This document shows, in pieces, positions 52,740 through 64,000 of a stretch of 64,000 nucleotides of DNA. Location: assembly GCA_963989385.1 (NCBI GenBank), contig OZ022501.1, forward strand, positions 98,974,502 to 99,038,501, read 5' to 3'. The position numbers and the translations under genes are program-made. This DNA comes from Ctena decussata (taxonomy: Eukaryota; Mollusca; Bivalvia; Lucinida; Lucinidae). Within the stretch, counting starts at the first letter, position 1; every line of letters begins with the position of its first letter. The notes beneath the pieces are model-generated. The model saw only the letters and a program-made list of their open reading frames with translations, was not told where the DNA came from and did not search any database.

Positions 52740-54115
52740 TCTACCTTTCCACTCTTGACTAGGCTCGTGGGACCTGACTCTGTGTTGGTCTTACTCATCC
52801 AAAATGATAGGATCTGACTCTGCGCTGGTCATTTGCCATCAATGGTCCTGAGACCTAATTCTTTGTTGCTCTACAGTCATCCATAATACTTGAACATGAT
52901 TCTGAGTTAGTGTCCAGTCATCCAAAACCCCGGAACCTGTCTCTGCGTTGGTATATACTCATCTACTGTCCTGGGGCCTGACTCGCCTTGGCCTCCAGTC
53001 ATGCATTGTCCTTGGACCCGATTTTGTGCGTATCTACAGACCTCCAAAGTCCTGAGGTCTGACTCCGCGTTGTTCGTCAGTTATCCGTCCTTCCCAAACC
53101 TTGTATCTGACTCTGCATTTTTCTACAGTAATTTAAACTGCTTTGCGTTGGCCTAAAGTCATTCTCTCCTGCAATCTGACTCTGCTTTAATCTACAGCCA
53201 CCCACAGTCCTGGGACCTGACTGTGTTGGTGGGACCATGCCATGGTCCATAGTAATTCGCAGTACTTGTACCCGACTTTTCGTGAGCATACAGTTTACTT
53301 ACTGTTCTAGGTCATGACTCTGTATTGGTCTGCGGTCATCAAAAGTCCTGGGACACGACATTGCATTGGACTCCAGTCTTCCACAGTCTGGAACCTGGTT
53401 CGGCGTTGATCTAGGATCATCAATAATTTTGGGATCTAATTCTACATTAATTTACAGTCATTCACAGTCATACAGTCCTTGAACCTGACACTTCGTTGGT
53501 CTACATTCATCCACAATCCTGGGACCTTATTCAGCCTAGGTCTACAGTTAGTCACAGTCATGGAACTTGACTGTTCGTCAATCTTCAGTCATCCACAGTC
53601 CTGGAACATGATGCTCCGTTGGTCTATGGTCATCCATAATCTACGTCTGTGTTGGCTTAAAGTCATCCCTGTAACCTTACTCTTCGTTGGTCTACAATCA
53701 TCCACATTCCTGGGACATTACTTGACCTTGGTCTACAGTCATCCACTGTCTTGGAACCTGTTTATTGATCCACAGTCATCGTGTCTTGTTCCTTGACTCT
53801 GTATTGGTCTACAATCGTCCATATGCATGGGACCTGTTTCTGCGTTGGTCTACAATCATCCACGGTCCTGGCTCTTAGTTACTTTTCAGTCATACACCGA
53901 CCTTGAACCTGAGTCTTTGGTCAACTACAGTTCTAAAACCTGACAGTGCGTTTTCTACAGTCATCCTTAGACCTTAGACCTGACTCTGTATTAATCGTCA
54001 GTCATCCACAGTCCAATCACTTGACTCTGCTTTGAACTACAGTCATCCGTTGTCCTGGAACCTGACGCGGCGTTGGTCTTAAGTCACCCACAATCTTTGG
54101 ACTTGGGTCTATCTC
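52740..54115 (+). repeat. 42-bp minisatellite, about 30 degenerate copies
   Basis: The unit is GACTCTGCGTTGGTCTACAG then TCATCCACAGTCCTGGGACC. Spacing is about 41-43 bp across 1.4 kb. Because the period is close to a multiple of three, a 105-codon frame (53479-53796) appears, but frequent stops in most copies argue against protein coding. Confidence 0.9.
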
Positions 54116-55283
54116 TGTCTTTATTCCCAAATAATCCTGGAACATTGCCCAGGACACGAACGTACGATATTGAATTGCCAGGCATATTTCCCAGGTGATT
54201 TATACTTGATATTTACCAGCCGGCTATTTTTCCAGTACATGTCTGTAATTCACCTCGTGGTTGCATTGCATTAACACTCATGAATTTTCGCCACTAATGT
54301 TACAAGACACTACCTGAAAATCAGTGCCCCTTGGTATCTTTGTAACAGTCAGCGTCTTTGTTTTTGTTTTGTTACAGTCGACTTTTATTCCAGAACATGT
54401 CTGTACCAGATAACCAACAATAAATTATAAAGTTATTTAATGAAAGCTAAATAATATGGAATACTTAGGAAAGCCCATTAAAACATAAACATTTTAGCTT
54501 GTCTAAATATAACCAAGTAGGCATACAACGTATATCAAAAGTTGACTCTGGGTTTAAAATAGGTTGGTCTATTTATTAAAGTGGAATATATCTGATTTGC
54601 TTATGTTTATTTAACGTTAGTATTCATCCTTTAATCTACGTTTAATATCTGTTAAAAGACTATTATGATGAGAACTTCATAGTTTAAGCAGACTTTAAAA
54701 CGTCTCCCCGTACATCATCATCAATTAAACCGAGTCTGCTATTTTCTATTATTTGCTTCCAAAGAATCTGACTTTTCACAACATATTTAGATACCAACAT
54801 TGATTATTTGCAGATATTAAACATTTAATAAACTTTGAAATAAGGTTAATGGCTCAACAATTCCCGGCATACATTGTACCTACAGTATATGCGGGTTGCC
54901 CTCTACCAATTATCGTCAGCAACCTGTGCGTTAAGAAGCCATATACACTACATACATCAAGACAGTGTGTATTTATTTATTCTACCGCTTGAAGAACACA
55001 AAGACACCATAAATAATGCTGAGTTAATTAAGAGGTATTTACTGGGTACATTGTCTGATGCTATTGTTCGGCAAGTATAGATAGAAATAAAACGGTCTTA
55101 CATCAGAGGAGGAGTACACTATGCTGATTAGCAAAGAGTGCAGACCCAGATCAGTGCAAACATAGATCAGACTGATTATAGTGATCAATCACATTAGGAT
55201 CTGCACTGCCTGCCGACAGTTTTATATATTTTGCTATAGCCAACACTTATAAACTCATGTTAAATACATTGAATGTATAGAAG
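54116..55283. other. unassigned stretch
   Basis: A 68-codon plus frame (54874-55080) has no known domain. A CTGATCTGGG/GATCAGACTGAT-type segment near 55140-55215 recalls the 37.6-kb MITE family but lacks clear ends. Confidence 0.35.
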
Positions 55284-55409
55284 TACTTTAATGGCTCGAA
55301 TTCCGATGGCTTGTTTACCCTGCCTGGCTAGAACTCGTTCCTGTGCTACTTTAATGGCTAGAATTCCGATAGCTTGTTTACCCTGCCTGGCTAGAACTAG
55401 TTCCAGAGT
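55284..55409 (+). repeat. 63-bp tandem duplication
   Basis: TACTTTAATGGCT(C/A)GAATTCCGAT, GCTTGTTTACCCTGCCTGGC and TAGAACT(C/A)GTTCC occur twice, 63 bp apart, with three or four differences. Being in phase with three, it keeps a short frame open. Confidence 0.9.
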
Positions 55410-56336
55410 TCCTCCGGGTCAACATATATGGAAACTAAGCTCGTGGGGAGGAGTTAGAAGTTTATTTTTCATAATGGTTGGGAGAAGGGTTTTAAGAAAA
55501 TAAACCGAAGTCCATGGGTGGGTCAGATAAATATTCGTGGATTTCCAGAAAATACCTTCAATTTAAAGAGTAACTACTTCAGGAACTGACTGGATCAGAT
55601 CCCAAACCCTATCCCCAACATCAAAGGGAAAGATTGACAAAGACATCCCAACAAACAATAAATTGCAAGTGATAAGCCGAGTCAGCAGCTCTTTCCCAAA
55701 TAGGTAGCAACTCAGCTATCTTTACTGAACTAAATAATTTAGACCAACAGAAGGGTTACAACAGACTAAGCAAATTATACAACAAACATTTAACAACTAT
55801 TTTTATCTATTTTCAACCCTACCGCCTCTCCAACGTCGATAGTGCATATAAATATATATTACAGTAGTAGTCCCCACTGAATCAAATCTTATGTTAGCAT
55901 AAGCAAGGAGGGGGAGCAATACCCTTTATTATCAGCTTGAGATTCTCTCTTTCTCTGTGCTCTGTGTGCAAGTCAAATGTAAAGGAAAGTATATCGTTTT
56001 ATGACTCCCAACCACATTCCAACCCCGTCAACATCAGTCAAAAAGATAGACAAACACCCTCAATAACGCACCATCCCCGCACCCCATCCCCACCAATAAT
56101 TATTCCACTCCTCCCCCAGCAGATAAATTATGAACATTCCCTGCGAACTTACTTGGCACACTCAAATTCACCAGCACCACTCCAGCTGTGTGGAAAATTA
56201 AGGTTTAAAATATAGATTCGAATGGACTGGCAGTGAAAAAATCTTTCTCACTTCAGTCCAGTACTAGTAATTTTAGGATGACAGTCCAGCTTTAAGAAGA
56301 TAAAATAGACATTAAGTCGAAAGTCTATCCATATAT
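55410..56336. other. unassigned stretch
   Basis: No gene or repeat recognised; a 92-codon frame at 55937-56215 is proline-rich through composition. Confidence 0.35.
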
Positions 56337-56355
56337 ATATGTCTGTCCGTCTGCC

Positions 56356-56387
<32 letters not shown>

Positions 56388-56577
56388 GCAAATCGATCGA
56401 TTATTGTGTTGTCTATCAACAGATCCTATATATATTCCATCAGAAAAAATATACATTAAGTCGAAAGTCAAGCCTGATCTATCTATCTATATATTATGTG
56501 TGGTAGTTCATTAGATACATCAACATATACAATATTAAACTAATGAAAAATATACATGCATTCAATACGCAAGCCTG

Positions 56578-56627
<50 letters not shown>

Positions 56628-56896
56628 TTAACTTTTTCCATACCTACCTACCCACCTACCTATCAAGAACAGATCCAAAATATCTTTCGTAAAGAAAAAA
56701 TATATATAATCGGCAGTTAAGCATGATCTATCTATCTATCTATCTATCTATCTGTCTATCTATTTTCATCCCTATCTATCTACCTATCGATCTATATATC
56801 GATCTATCTATCACACACTCTGTTTGTCTATCTGCTAATTTTATATTTTCCATCATGGAAAATATGTATATTAAGTCGAAAGCAAAACAGTACTTC

Positions 56897-56945
<49 letters not shown>

Positions 56946-57163
56946 GCACATTCTGTTTGTCTTTCTACTAAATTAATATTTTCCATCATAGAAAATATGT
57001 ATGTTAAGTCGAAAGCAAAAACAATAATTTCTATCTATCTATTTATCTTTCTGTCTGACTATCTATCTTCCTATCTATCGCACATTCTGTTTGTCTTTCT
57101 ATTTATCTTAAATTTTCCGTGATGGAAAATATATATATTAAGTGAAAAGCAATAAAAAGTACA

Positions 57164-57202
<39 letters not shown>

Positions 57203-57331
57203 CATCTATCTATCTATCTGGACTTTTTCAACTTTTTTTCTATATCTATCTATCTATCTATCTATCTATCTAACCGATCTCGTATTTTGTCATAATGAAA
57301 ACCATTTGTATTAAGTCGAGATCCAAAAGTG

Positions 57332-57371
<40 letters not shown>

Positions 57372-57384
57372 AACCAACTTTTGC

Positions 57385-57429
<45 letters not shown>

Positions 57430-57476
57430 AACCTTTGCTTTCCTACCTTCTATCTTCCAACCGCTACCTACGTGGG

Positions 57477-57508
<32 letters not shown>

Positions 57509-57591
57509 GATCGCTCGACCGATCGATCGATCGACCGATCGATCTGTCTGTCTGTCTGCCTACCTGCCTGTCTGTCTGCCTGCCTGCCTGC

Positions 57592-57635
<44 letters not shown>

Positions 57636-57806
57636 TGCACATTCTGTTCGTCTTATTACTTATCGCATATCTTCTGTTACTAAAAATACGTGTATTCAGT
57701 CGAAAGACAAAAGAGTATTCCCTTATGGAAAATATGTATATTAAGTCGAAAGCGAAAACAGTATTTTCTATCTGTCTGTCTAGATAGATAGATAGATAGA
57801 TAGATT
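56337..57806 (+). repeat. compound TATC microsatellite with higher-order unit
   Basis: At least nine (TATC)n tracts of up to 60 bp alternate with a conserved spacer: GCACATTCTGTTTGTCTTTCT, then a palindrome TTTTCCATCATGGAAAAT, then ATGTATATTAAGTCGAAAGC. Spacers occur near 56305, 56450, 56690-56720, 56815-56890, 56945-57025, 57075-57155, 57290-57325 and 57630-57765. Near 57500-57600 the repeat changes to GATC and then TGTC/TGCC. At 57766-57806 it flips to (GATA)n, forming a palindrome. Tyr-Leu-Ser-Ile reading frames are artefacts. Confidence 0.95.
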
Positions 57807-59821
57807 TGTTTTAGCCACGCCACGAGAAAACCAGCTTAAATATTGCATATGCGCAACAACAAAGACGCAGATCAGCTGCGCTACCACACAGGCTGTACAT
57901 CGCATTGTTGCTCGTTTCATAGATAGTAAAGTCTCTCTAGTTACGAAATCCGAATTTTCTGCGTATAGCTTGCTTATATGGCTGCAGACTTTAAACAAGC
58001 GCAACCTCTATTACTGTTTAATCGGTACACCGAGCAGACTGCGTGTGGACCTGACTCAGAGACGCTATTCGACGCGAATTGCGGAAATTGACTATGTTCT
58101 TGTGCGAAGATGCTGAGCGGTGGTAAAGATACACGTTGTTGACCGTTGGCGTTACAAAGATGCAAAATACTTGATGAACTGCTTAATTTTATGTGAAACA
58201 ATGACGAGGTGCCATTTTTCGAGTGGCATGGATATAGTGCCCCTAAAAAGTGACAAAATTGAATTTGGAATTTTAAAAAAATCACTTTAATTGACATGAA
58301 ATGTATTCCTGTATGTTAGATAATTACTCTATTGCAAAAAAATGAAATTGGTCAAAATATTGAATCCTTTGAGAACTAATACATCTGCCATATCTGGCTG
58401 CGTTTCTAATGTCTTTTGGTAGATATGCTCGATTCTGACCGTGACATGAACTTCCTGGGTTTTTGTTGTTGTTATTGAAATGGGGTTTTATACCTCTTGA
58501 CACATTCAGGTCATGCGCGGTCAATTATCTTGACACCACAATTCTTAGACAAGCATTCAAGAGTGCATTATTTCGCCATTAACTTGCAACATTTCTTGAA
58601 TCAGCGGAAGATGAAGAATGTCCGTATGTTTTCATGGCAAAATCTTCATAAAAGAAGTTGCCAGTGCGGAAACTAGTTAACGCCGTGTTATGTCGTCTTC
58701 TATCAGGAATTTTATAGTTTATTCATGCATTTTTGTCACAATATCATTTTCCAGGCTTTTTTTTTTAGGTCAAATTGCATTTCCCTGTCGGGCAGCATAA
58801 AATGAGTCGGGCTACGATCGGCCGACTGTCGGGCGACTCAACAAATGATCAAATGTCATTTTGGCTTCAGTGCGCATGCGCATCTTGTACAAAATATTGG
58901 ACTTCATTATGTGTATTGCGTCGTTTCGCGCCCTTAGAAGATAACACTCAGAAAATGCAAAATGGTCAATCTTATTAAGATATGGGACGTAGTTGAGAGT
59001 CGGACTCCGGAGGGAAGGGTCGGGGTCTGAAACCTGAAACCGCCGCTGTGTGTATCCTCGAGCACGGCACTTTACTCTCCATAGTACTGGTTAAATACCA
59101 AGGAAGCGGTGACTCAATTCCACCATGACTAAAAAATCGTTGACTGTAACGTTAAGCCTCAACTCAAACAAACAGAGAATAATGTTTTCTCAGATAACGC
59201 CATTCCAGCCATCCCGGCGAATAGTACAAATATATTCGGTGTGTCAGTTAATCGTAGATCACATAATTTGTTCAAGCGAAGCAGCAGGAAACCATTCTCA
59301 TATACCGAAACGTATTAAGCGACTTTGATCGGGAACCAAGAATATATCTAAATGCGCAGTGTGAAAAATGGCACTATATATATACTTAAAAACACAGCAA
59401 TGAAAAATTAATGCTGATCATGAATAGATATCCAGCATATTTGTATATAGAAAAATAGGTAAAGAAAAGGTCTACAATTCTGTAAAATTTTGAGTACATT
59501 CATGTACAAATAAATTAATTATGGTGTTTTAAAAGGCGTTTTGACTTAAACACACCTGTTGAAGCCGGTAGATATATAGTGGCTGTCAGAAAACTGGTAA
59601 AAAAACTCTATTTTTATATGTCCAGTTAGTGCAAACCAACGTTATTTTTGAGAAAACCAGCCCGTTTATAACATACGTTTACCTGAATGATGTAGCATGA
59701 CAGTAAATGTTGAAACCGACGTGTTACTTTCCAAGTCGAAACGCTCAGCTTCGACTTAAACACGTTTGGACCTTAACACACTTTTTTATATTTAAATTTC
59801 GACTTAGACGGAAGGCCTCGG

Positions 59822-59823
<2 letters not shown>
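57807..59823. other. unassigned stretch
   Basis: No gene recognised; the longest frame (107 codons, minus, 57974-58297) has no known domain. CTTGAATCAGCGGAAG at 58598 matches the body of the SINE at 37.07 kb for about 20 bp, possibly a fragment. Confidence 0.35.
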
Positions 59824-59858
<35 letters not shown>

Positions 59859-59893
59859 TTGCCCCATATCTTATATATATAATAAAAGATATG
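59824..59893. repeat. (TA)n tract and hairpin
   Basis: About 30 bp of alternating TA, then CCATATCTT paired with AAGATATGG around a further TA stretch (59865-59893). Confidence 0.9.
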
Positions 59894-60124
59894 GAGCAAA
59901 ACACCTAACACAATTCTCTAGCGTAACATCGGATCCAAAAAGGATACACAAATGATTTAAGATAGATATAAAGAGAGACTTAATCATTAAATAGTGTAAA
60001 TATGTTAATTGTAACTAAGCGCTTTCGGCATTACGCCTTCTTCAGATTTAAAACCCACTCACACATTTAAACAGTGTAAGTTTGTTAATTGTAACTAAAC
60101 GCATAATTGTAATTAGGGCTTCAA

Positions 60125-62234
60125 GGTCAGAAGATGATTTTTTAGAATATAAAAATGCTAGAAAATAATTTCGAGACATGACGGATGAAAACAGGAAAGC
60201 ATTTAATACTACTTGCATCGACAAACCTATTTCTAGTACCAACGATTCAAAATCTTTTTGGTCAAAACTGAAATCTTTAACAAGTCAATGGCATAGTAAT
60301 GACACCTGTAAAATATCCAAATTGGCTTAAGCATTTCGAAAATCTTTTTGCAAGTCAAGATGATGGCAGCACATATGATGATATTGAAATCGATTAACCA
60401 GATGATGAAAAAGAGAATCTTATATTTAATTCGGAAATAACAGACGATGAAATACTGTGTGTTGTAAAATCTTTGAGGGCTGCTAAATCTCAAGGACCGG
60501 ATAGATTCATTCCTGAGATTTTTATTAGCATACCAAAAATCATACTTCCTATACTAAACAAGTTGTTAAATAGATTATTTTCTGAGGGTCAATTCCCTAA
60601 TATCTGGAGCAAGTCTATAATGATTCCATTACACAAAAAGAGTGATATAAATTCTGTCGATAATTATCGGGGCATTTTGTTGCTAGATACATTTGGTAAA
60701 ATCTACACGTCCATATTGAACAGATGTTTGACTTTTTATGTAAATTTATATAGAAAAATTGCTGAATCCCAGTCAGGTTTTAAAGAAAGCTATTCTACCA
60801 CTGATAATGTTTTTATTTGAATGTCTATCACACAGACACATTTTTATAAAAAGAATGGCAAGATATACGTTTGCTTTTTAGATTTTCAAAAGGCATTTGA
60901 TAGTGTGCATAGAGATAAATTGTGGTAAATTTTAAAAACTGTCGGTATAAAAGGAAATCTGTTTAAAGTTGTGAAAAACATGTGCAAGCGTGCTAAGGCT
61001 AAGGCTTGCGTTAGAGTAATTAATGAATATAGAGACTGTTTTAATTGTCCAGTAGATCTGAAACAAGGTTCTTTGCTAAGTCCAGTAATTTTCTCCATAT
61101 TTATCAATGATCTAGTGAAACTTATCAAAAATAGTAATATTAAAGGCACTCAATTAATTTCTGATATTATTGAAGTTTTCCTTCTATTGTTTGCTGAGGA
61201 TATAGCATTAATATCTGATACTATAGGTGGTTGACAAAAACAGCTGCAAATATTGTTGCAATATTGTCATGATTATAAAATGGTTATGCATGTTAAAAAA
61301 AATATGGTTTTTAGAAGTGGTGGCATCCTATCCAGAAGTGAAACATGGTTTTATGATGGCAAACTATTATAGGTTGTAAATGGTTTCCAATATGAAGGGC
61401 TTTTGTTTTCAACCCAATTGTCTTTTTATAGAATGTCTAATGAACTGTCCAGGAAAGGAAAACAGGCTGCAGTGTCAATTCTTCAATCTTTGCAGCAGTA
61501 TGGTACTTCGAGTAAAACAGTGTTTTTTTTAAGATATATGATACTAAAGTCTGTCCTATGCTTTTATACGGATCGGAATTTTGGGGTCTGGAACCAAAAG
61601 AGGAAGTGGGAAGAGTACAATATTATATATGTAAACGTTTTTTAAATGTAAGCTTTAGAGCTAATAATTATGCAGTGCTTGGGGAGTGTGGTAGATTTCT
61701 TTTATACAACGAAAATGCTAAGAGGGCTATAAAGTATTGGAACAAAATATTAAACATGCCAGAGCATAGATATGTATATAAATGTTACAAAATGCTTTAT
61801 TATTTTGATAATATGGGACAGCATAATTGGGCAACCGGAATTAAAAGCATACTTAACACAAATGGTTATACCTTTATTTGGGAGGAACAGAAATTTGCAA
61901 ATGAGAGAAGTTTCTTGCGGCAATTTGAGCGAAAACTGAAGGACCAGTTTATACAAAATTGTTGGGAGGCAATGAAACATAGTCATAAACTGTATTATAT
62001 AAGGGTTATTAACTAGATTTGGAACGGTCAGTAATGAATTACTGGGTGGGGGGGGGGGCTTAAATCGATTTTACAGGCCCAACCTCACCCTCAGACATGA
62101 TATTTTAGAATTGGTTTAATTTATATGTGTCCAGTAACTCATACATTTACAGTCACATTGTATATTATTGTATGTATATATGTTCGTTGTGTCATGGGCC
62201 GGTGGCCAAAACCACAATAAACTGCTTACTTACT
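60125..62234 (+). pseudogene. decayed LINE reverse transcriptase
   Basis: Broken frames on the plus strand encode a non-LTR ORF2: an N-terminal piece EYKNARK / AFNTTCIDKPISSTNDSKSF, finger segment AAKSQGPDRFIPEIFISI (60473-60820) with MIPLHKKSDINSVDNYRGI, motif A FLDFQKAFDSV near 60885, QGSLLSPVIFSIFINDL, and motif C read as FAEDIALISD (about 61190) instead of FADD. The C-terminal part runs MLLYGSEFWGLEPKEEVGRV (61558) to RERKLKDQFIQNCWEAMKHS-like sequence and a stop at 62014. At least five in-frame stops or shifts are seen. The first catalytic Asp of motif C is Glu, so activity is doubly excluded. The tail ends ACAATAAACTGCTTACTTAC. Confidence 0.88.
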
Positions 62235-62261
62235 ATTTTTTAATTGTAAGGGGAATAGGGG

Positions 62262-62392
62262 TATGCTGTGCTTGCAGCAGGTGCGGGTAGGGACAGTTTT
62301 GGCATTTATTTATTCTCTCTTGGAAACAGCGCGATATCGACTTGAATACTGTCTCAAAGGATCGTTAAACACTCAACAACCAACCAATCAAC
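62262..62392 (+). mobile_element. SINE copy (family S1), partial
   Basis: Matches the 3' half of S1: GCTGTGCTTGCAGCAGGTGC, GAATACTGTCTCAAAGGATC, GTTAAACACTCAACAACCAA, then an AACC/AATC-type tail. The head is missing and the body has small deletions. Confidence 0.75.
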
Positions 62393-63057
62393 CTTCGAGT
62401 TATAGTGGTGTGTTTATCAAAGTTTCATAAGGGCCATATTCTCGTTCGCAAAACTTTGGCGTCCATGCACTCTGGATATTGATTTCTAGCGGTGTGTTAC
62501 ATAAGGACAGAACATAGCGGCGTCACTCTCGCGTTCGCAAACTTTTGAGTCCATGCGGCCGATAAGGGCATCTCAAAAGCTTTTTTCTGTATATTTAGCA
62601 CTAGGTAGTTTTGATTTGCAAATTGTTTTTGTGGCCATATTTTACGCTTTTTGTGATTTTTTGTTCATTTGCTTGTATGGTTTACCTGAATATATATGTA
62701 AATGAGTTTAAGCTCTGAGGAAAGCGTAAATCCGAAAGCGCTTAATTACAATTAACAAATTTACACTGTTTAATGATTAAGTCTCGCTTTTTAGCTCACC
62801 TGAGCCGAAGGCTCAGAGGTGAGCTTATAGGATGGGAGTCGAGCCGTCGTCCGTCCGTGCGTGCGTGGGTGCGTGCGTGCGTCAACACTTTCAAACATAA
62901 ACATCTCAGAGACCAGTGGGCCGATCGCAATCAAATTTTATCTGAAGCATCATTTGGGTGGGGGAAAGGCTGCATTAGGTTTTGGTGCCGATCAGCTCAG
63001 AACTCTGGTTTCCATGGCAACAGATAGCCCCATAGGGTTACAATGGGGAAAACGGCG

Positions 63058-63412
63058 TCATCACGTTTTCTCGACTGTTTTTGATTAGATCCTTATCATA
63101 CTTGCAGGTAATGATGACATACACAAGAGCTTGGATGAGTTCGAAATTTGGTCGGATTCGAGCACAGACTACGGAGTTAGCTGCCCTTGAGCGTTTGAAA
63201 AAAATCCCATAGGGTTATAATGGGGAAAATGGCGTCATCACCTTTTCTCAACTGTTTTTGCTTAGATCCTTATCATACTTGCAGGTAATGATGACATACA
63301 TAAGAGCTTGGATGAGTTCGAAATTTGGCCGGATTCGAGCACAGACTACGGAGTTGGCTGCCCTTGAGCGTTTGAAAAAAATCCCATAGTGTTATAATGG
63401 AGAAAACAACGA
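63058..63412 (-). repeat. 178-bp tandem repeat, two copies, in element F
   Basis: CTTATCATACTTGCAGGTAA, GAGCTTGGATGAGTTCGAAA and GAGCACAGACTACGGAGTT occur in two copies 178 bp apart, each ending GTTTGAAAAAAATCCCATAG. Confidence 0.93.
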
Positions 63413-63419
63413 CATCACA

Positions 63420-64000
63420 TATTTTTAGAAAAACTTTGTCATCGCTCTATTGCCTACATTTCTCAACGGATTTTAAAATAACTTCACACAAATGTAGGGC
63501 GTGACAATATCTCGAGCAAGTTCGACTTTCAGGATGCTGCGCCCAAGGTCAAGGTCACTGTGGCTAATTTTAGAAAAACTTTGTCAGCGCTCTAGCACCT
63601 ACATTTCTCAATGGATTTTAAAATAACTTCACACAAATGTAGGGCATGACAATATCTCGAGCAAGTTTGACTTTCAGGGTGCTGTGCCCAAGGTCAAGGT
63701 CACTTTGGCTATTTTTAGAAAATCATTGTCATCGCTCTAGCGCCTAAATGTCTCAATGGATTTTGAAATAACTTCACACAAATGTAGGGCATGACAATAT
63801 CTCGAGCAAGTTCGACTTTCAGGGTGCTGCGCCCAAGGTCAAGGTCACTGTGGCTATTTTTAGAAAAACTTTGTCATCGCTCTAAGGCCTACATTTCTCA
63901 ACGGATTTTGAAATAACTTCACACAAATGTAGGGCATGACAATATCTCGAGCAAGTTCGACTTTCAGGGTGCTGTGCCCAAGGTCAAGGTCACTGTGGCT
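63420..64000 (-). repeat. 145-bp tandem repeat, four or more copies, in element F
   Basis: AACTTTGTCA(T/G)CGCTCT begins copies at 63432, 63577, 63721 and 63867. Each holds CACACAAATGTAGGGC, ACAATATCTCGAGCAAGTT and AAGGTCAAGGTCACT. The array continues past the window. Confidence 0.95.

Larger units (their letters stand above)
59976..62788. mobile_element. inverted-repeat pair flanking a LINE, with hammerhead-like motifs
   Basis: GAGACTTAATCATTAAA(T/C)AG, GTTAATTGTAA(C/T)TAAGCGC and TTTCGG occur at 59976-60050 and inverted at 62704-62788. Part of the left arm is duplicated at 60070-60105. Next to both arms lies CTGAAGA-AGGCGTAATGCC-GAAA (left, minus strand) and CTGAGGA-AAGCGTAAATCC-GAAA (right, plus strand). 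The enclosed 2.6 kb is the LINE and a SINE. It may be one element with terminal repeats, or two copies of a repeat that met. Confidence 0.55.
62793..64000 (-). mobile_element. Helitron-like element F, minus strand, cut by the window end
   Basis: The 3' end is at the left: hairpin AGCTCACC-TGAGCC-GAA-GGCTCA-GAGGTGAGCT (62793-62825), then a CGTC/CGTG microsatellite (62845-62882). Then come two 178-bp units and at least four 145-bp units to the window end. The plan is that of elements A and C but the sequences differ. The 5' end lies outside. Confidence 0.82.

Noticed and set aside
53479..53796. 105-codon frame with 14-residue periodicity
   Set aside because: The period is that of the 42-bp minisatellite, and most copies carry stops.
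57295..57787. Overlapping open frames of about 150 codons rich in Tyr-Leu-Ser-Ile
   Set aside because: They translate the TATC microsatellite in all three frames; no protein signal.

Overview
This 64-kb window is eukaryotic, non-coding-dominated, AT-rich DNA, best explained as part of a bivalve mollusc genome. The reasons are the repeats: several related families of non-autonomous Helitron/Helentron-type ('pearl'-like, HINE) elements that begin CAAGAG, carry a tandem-repeat core and an ACGG- or GACGCG-type microsatellite, and end in an AGCT...AGCT hairpin; tRNA-headed SINEs of the molluscan V-SINE kind; and 5'-truncated LINEs of types common in marine invertebrates. No intact protein-coding gene is visible. 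The single convincing host-gene trace is a 30-codon signal-peptide first exon at 46918-47007 followed by a splice donor.

Layout. 1-8 kb: dispersed repeats and three Helitron-like elements, one nested inside another. 9-12 kb: a LINE remnant on the minus strand, split by a 1,907-bp TIR element with a 4-bp target duplication, the whole bracketed by 45-bp inverted repeats. 12.4-14.6 kb: a second copy (inverted) of a repeat seen at 0.9-3.2 kb; each copy carries a different Helitron-like insertion and so gives the empty site of the other. 16-30.3 kb: the most striking structure, a 14-kb foldback whose ends are GC-rich inverted modules and whose arms are arrays of a 186-bp satellite in opposite orientation, interrupted by a Helitron-like element at the inversion axis and by a 4-kb hAT-type element (8-bp duplication CCGCAGGT) that itself contains an 841-bp foldback. 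30.5-37.8 kb: a series of MITEs, foldbacks, LINE 3' ends and SINEs. 37.9-39 kb: another Helitron-like element, minus strand. 42-45 kb: polypurine tracts and three LINE fragments, one split by a SINE. 45.3-50 kb: foldback, dispersed repeat, SINE, the putative secreted-protein exon and a 1,978-bp TIR element with 540-bp inverted arms. 50-54 kb: a 5'-truncated endonuclease/RT-type LINE with a 7-bp duplication inside a ~260-bp tandem repeat, then a 42-bp minisatellite. 56-58 kb: long TATC arrays. 60-62.8 kb: a second decayed LINE between inverted repeats with hammerhead-like motifs. 62.8 kb to the end: another Helitron-like element, cut by the window edge.

The sequences do not form pathways. They record successive insertions, and at several sites the target duplication or an empty homologue fixes the exact ends. 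All reverse-transcriptase reading frames are broken by stops, frameshifts or deletions, and no transposase or Rep/helicase domain could be read, so every DNA element here looks non-autonomous.
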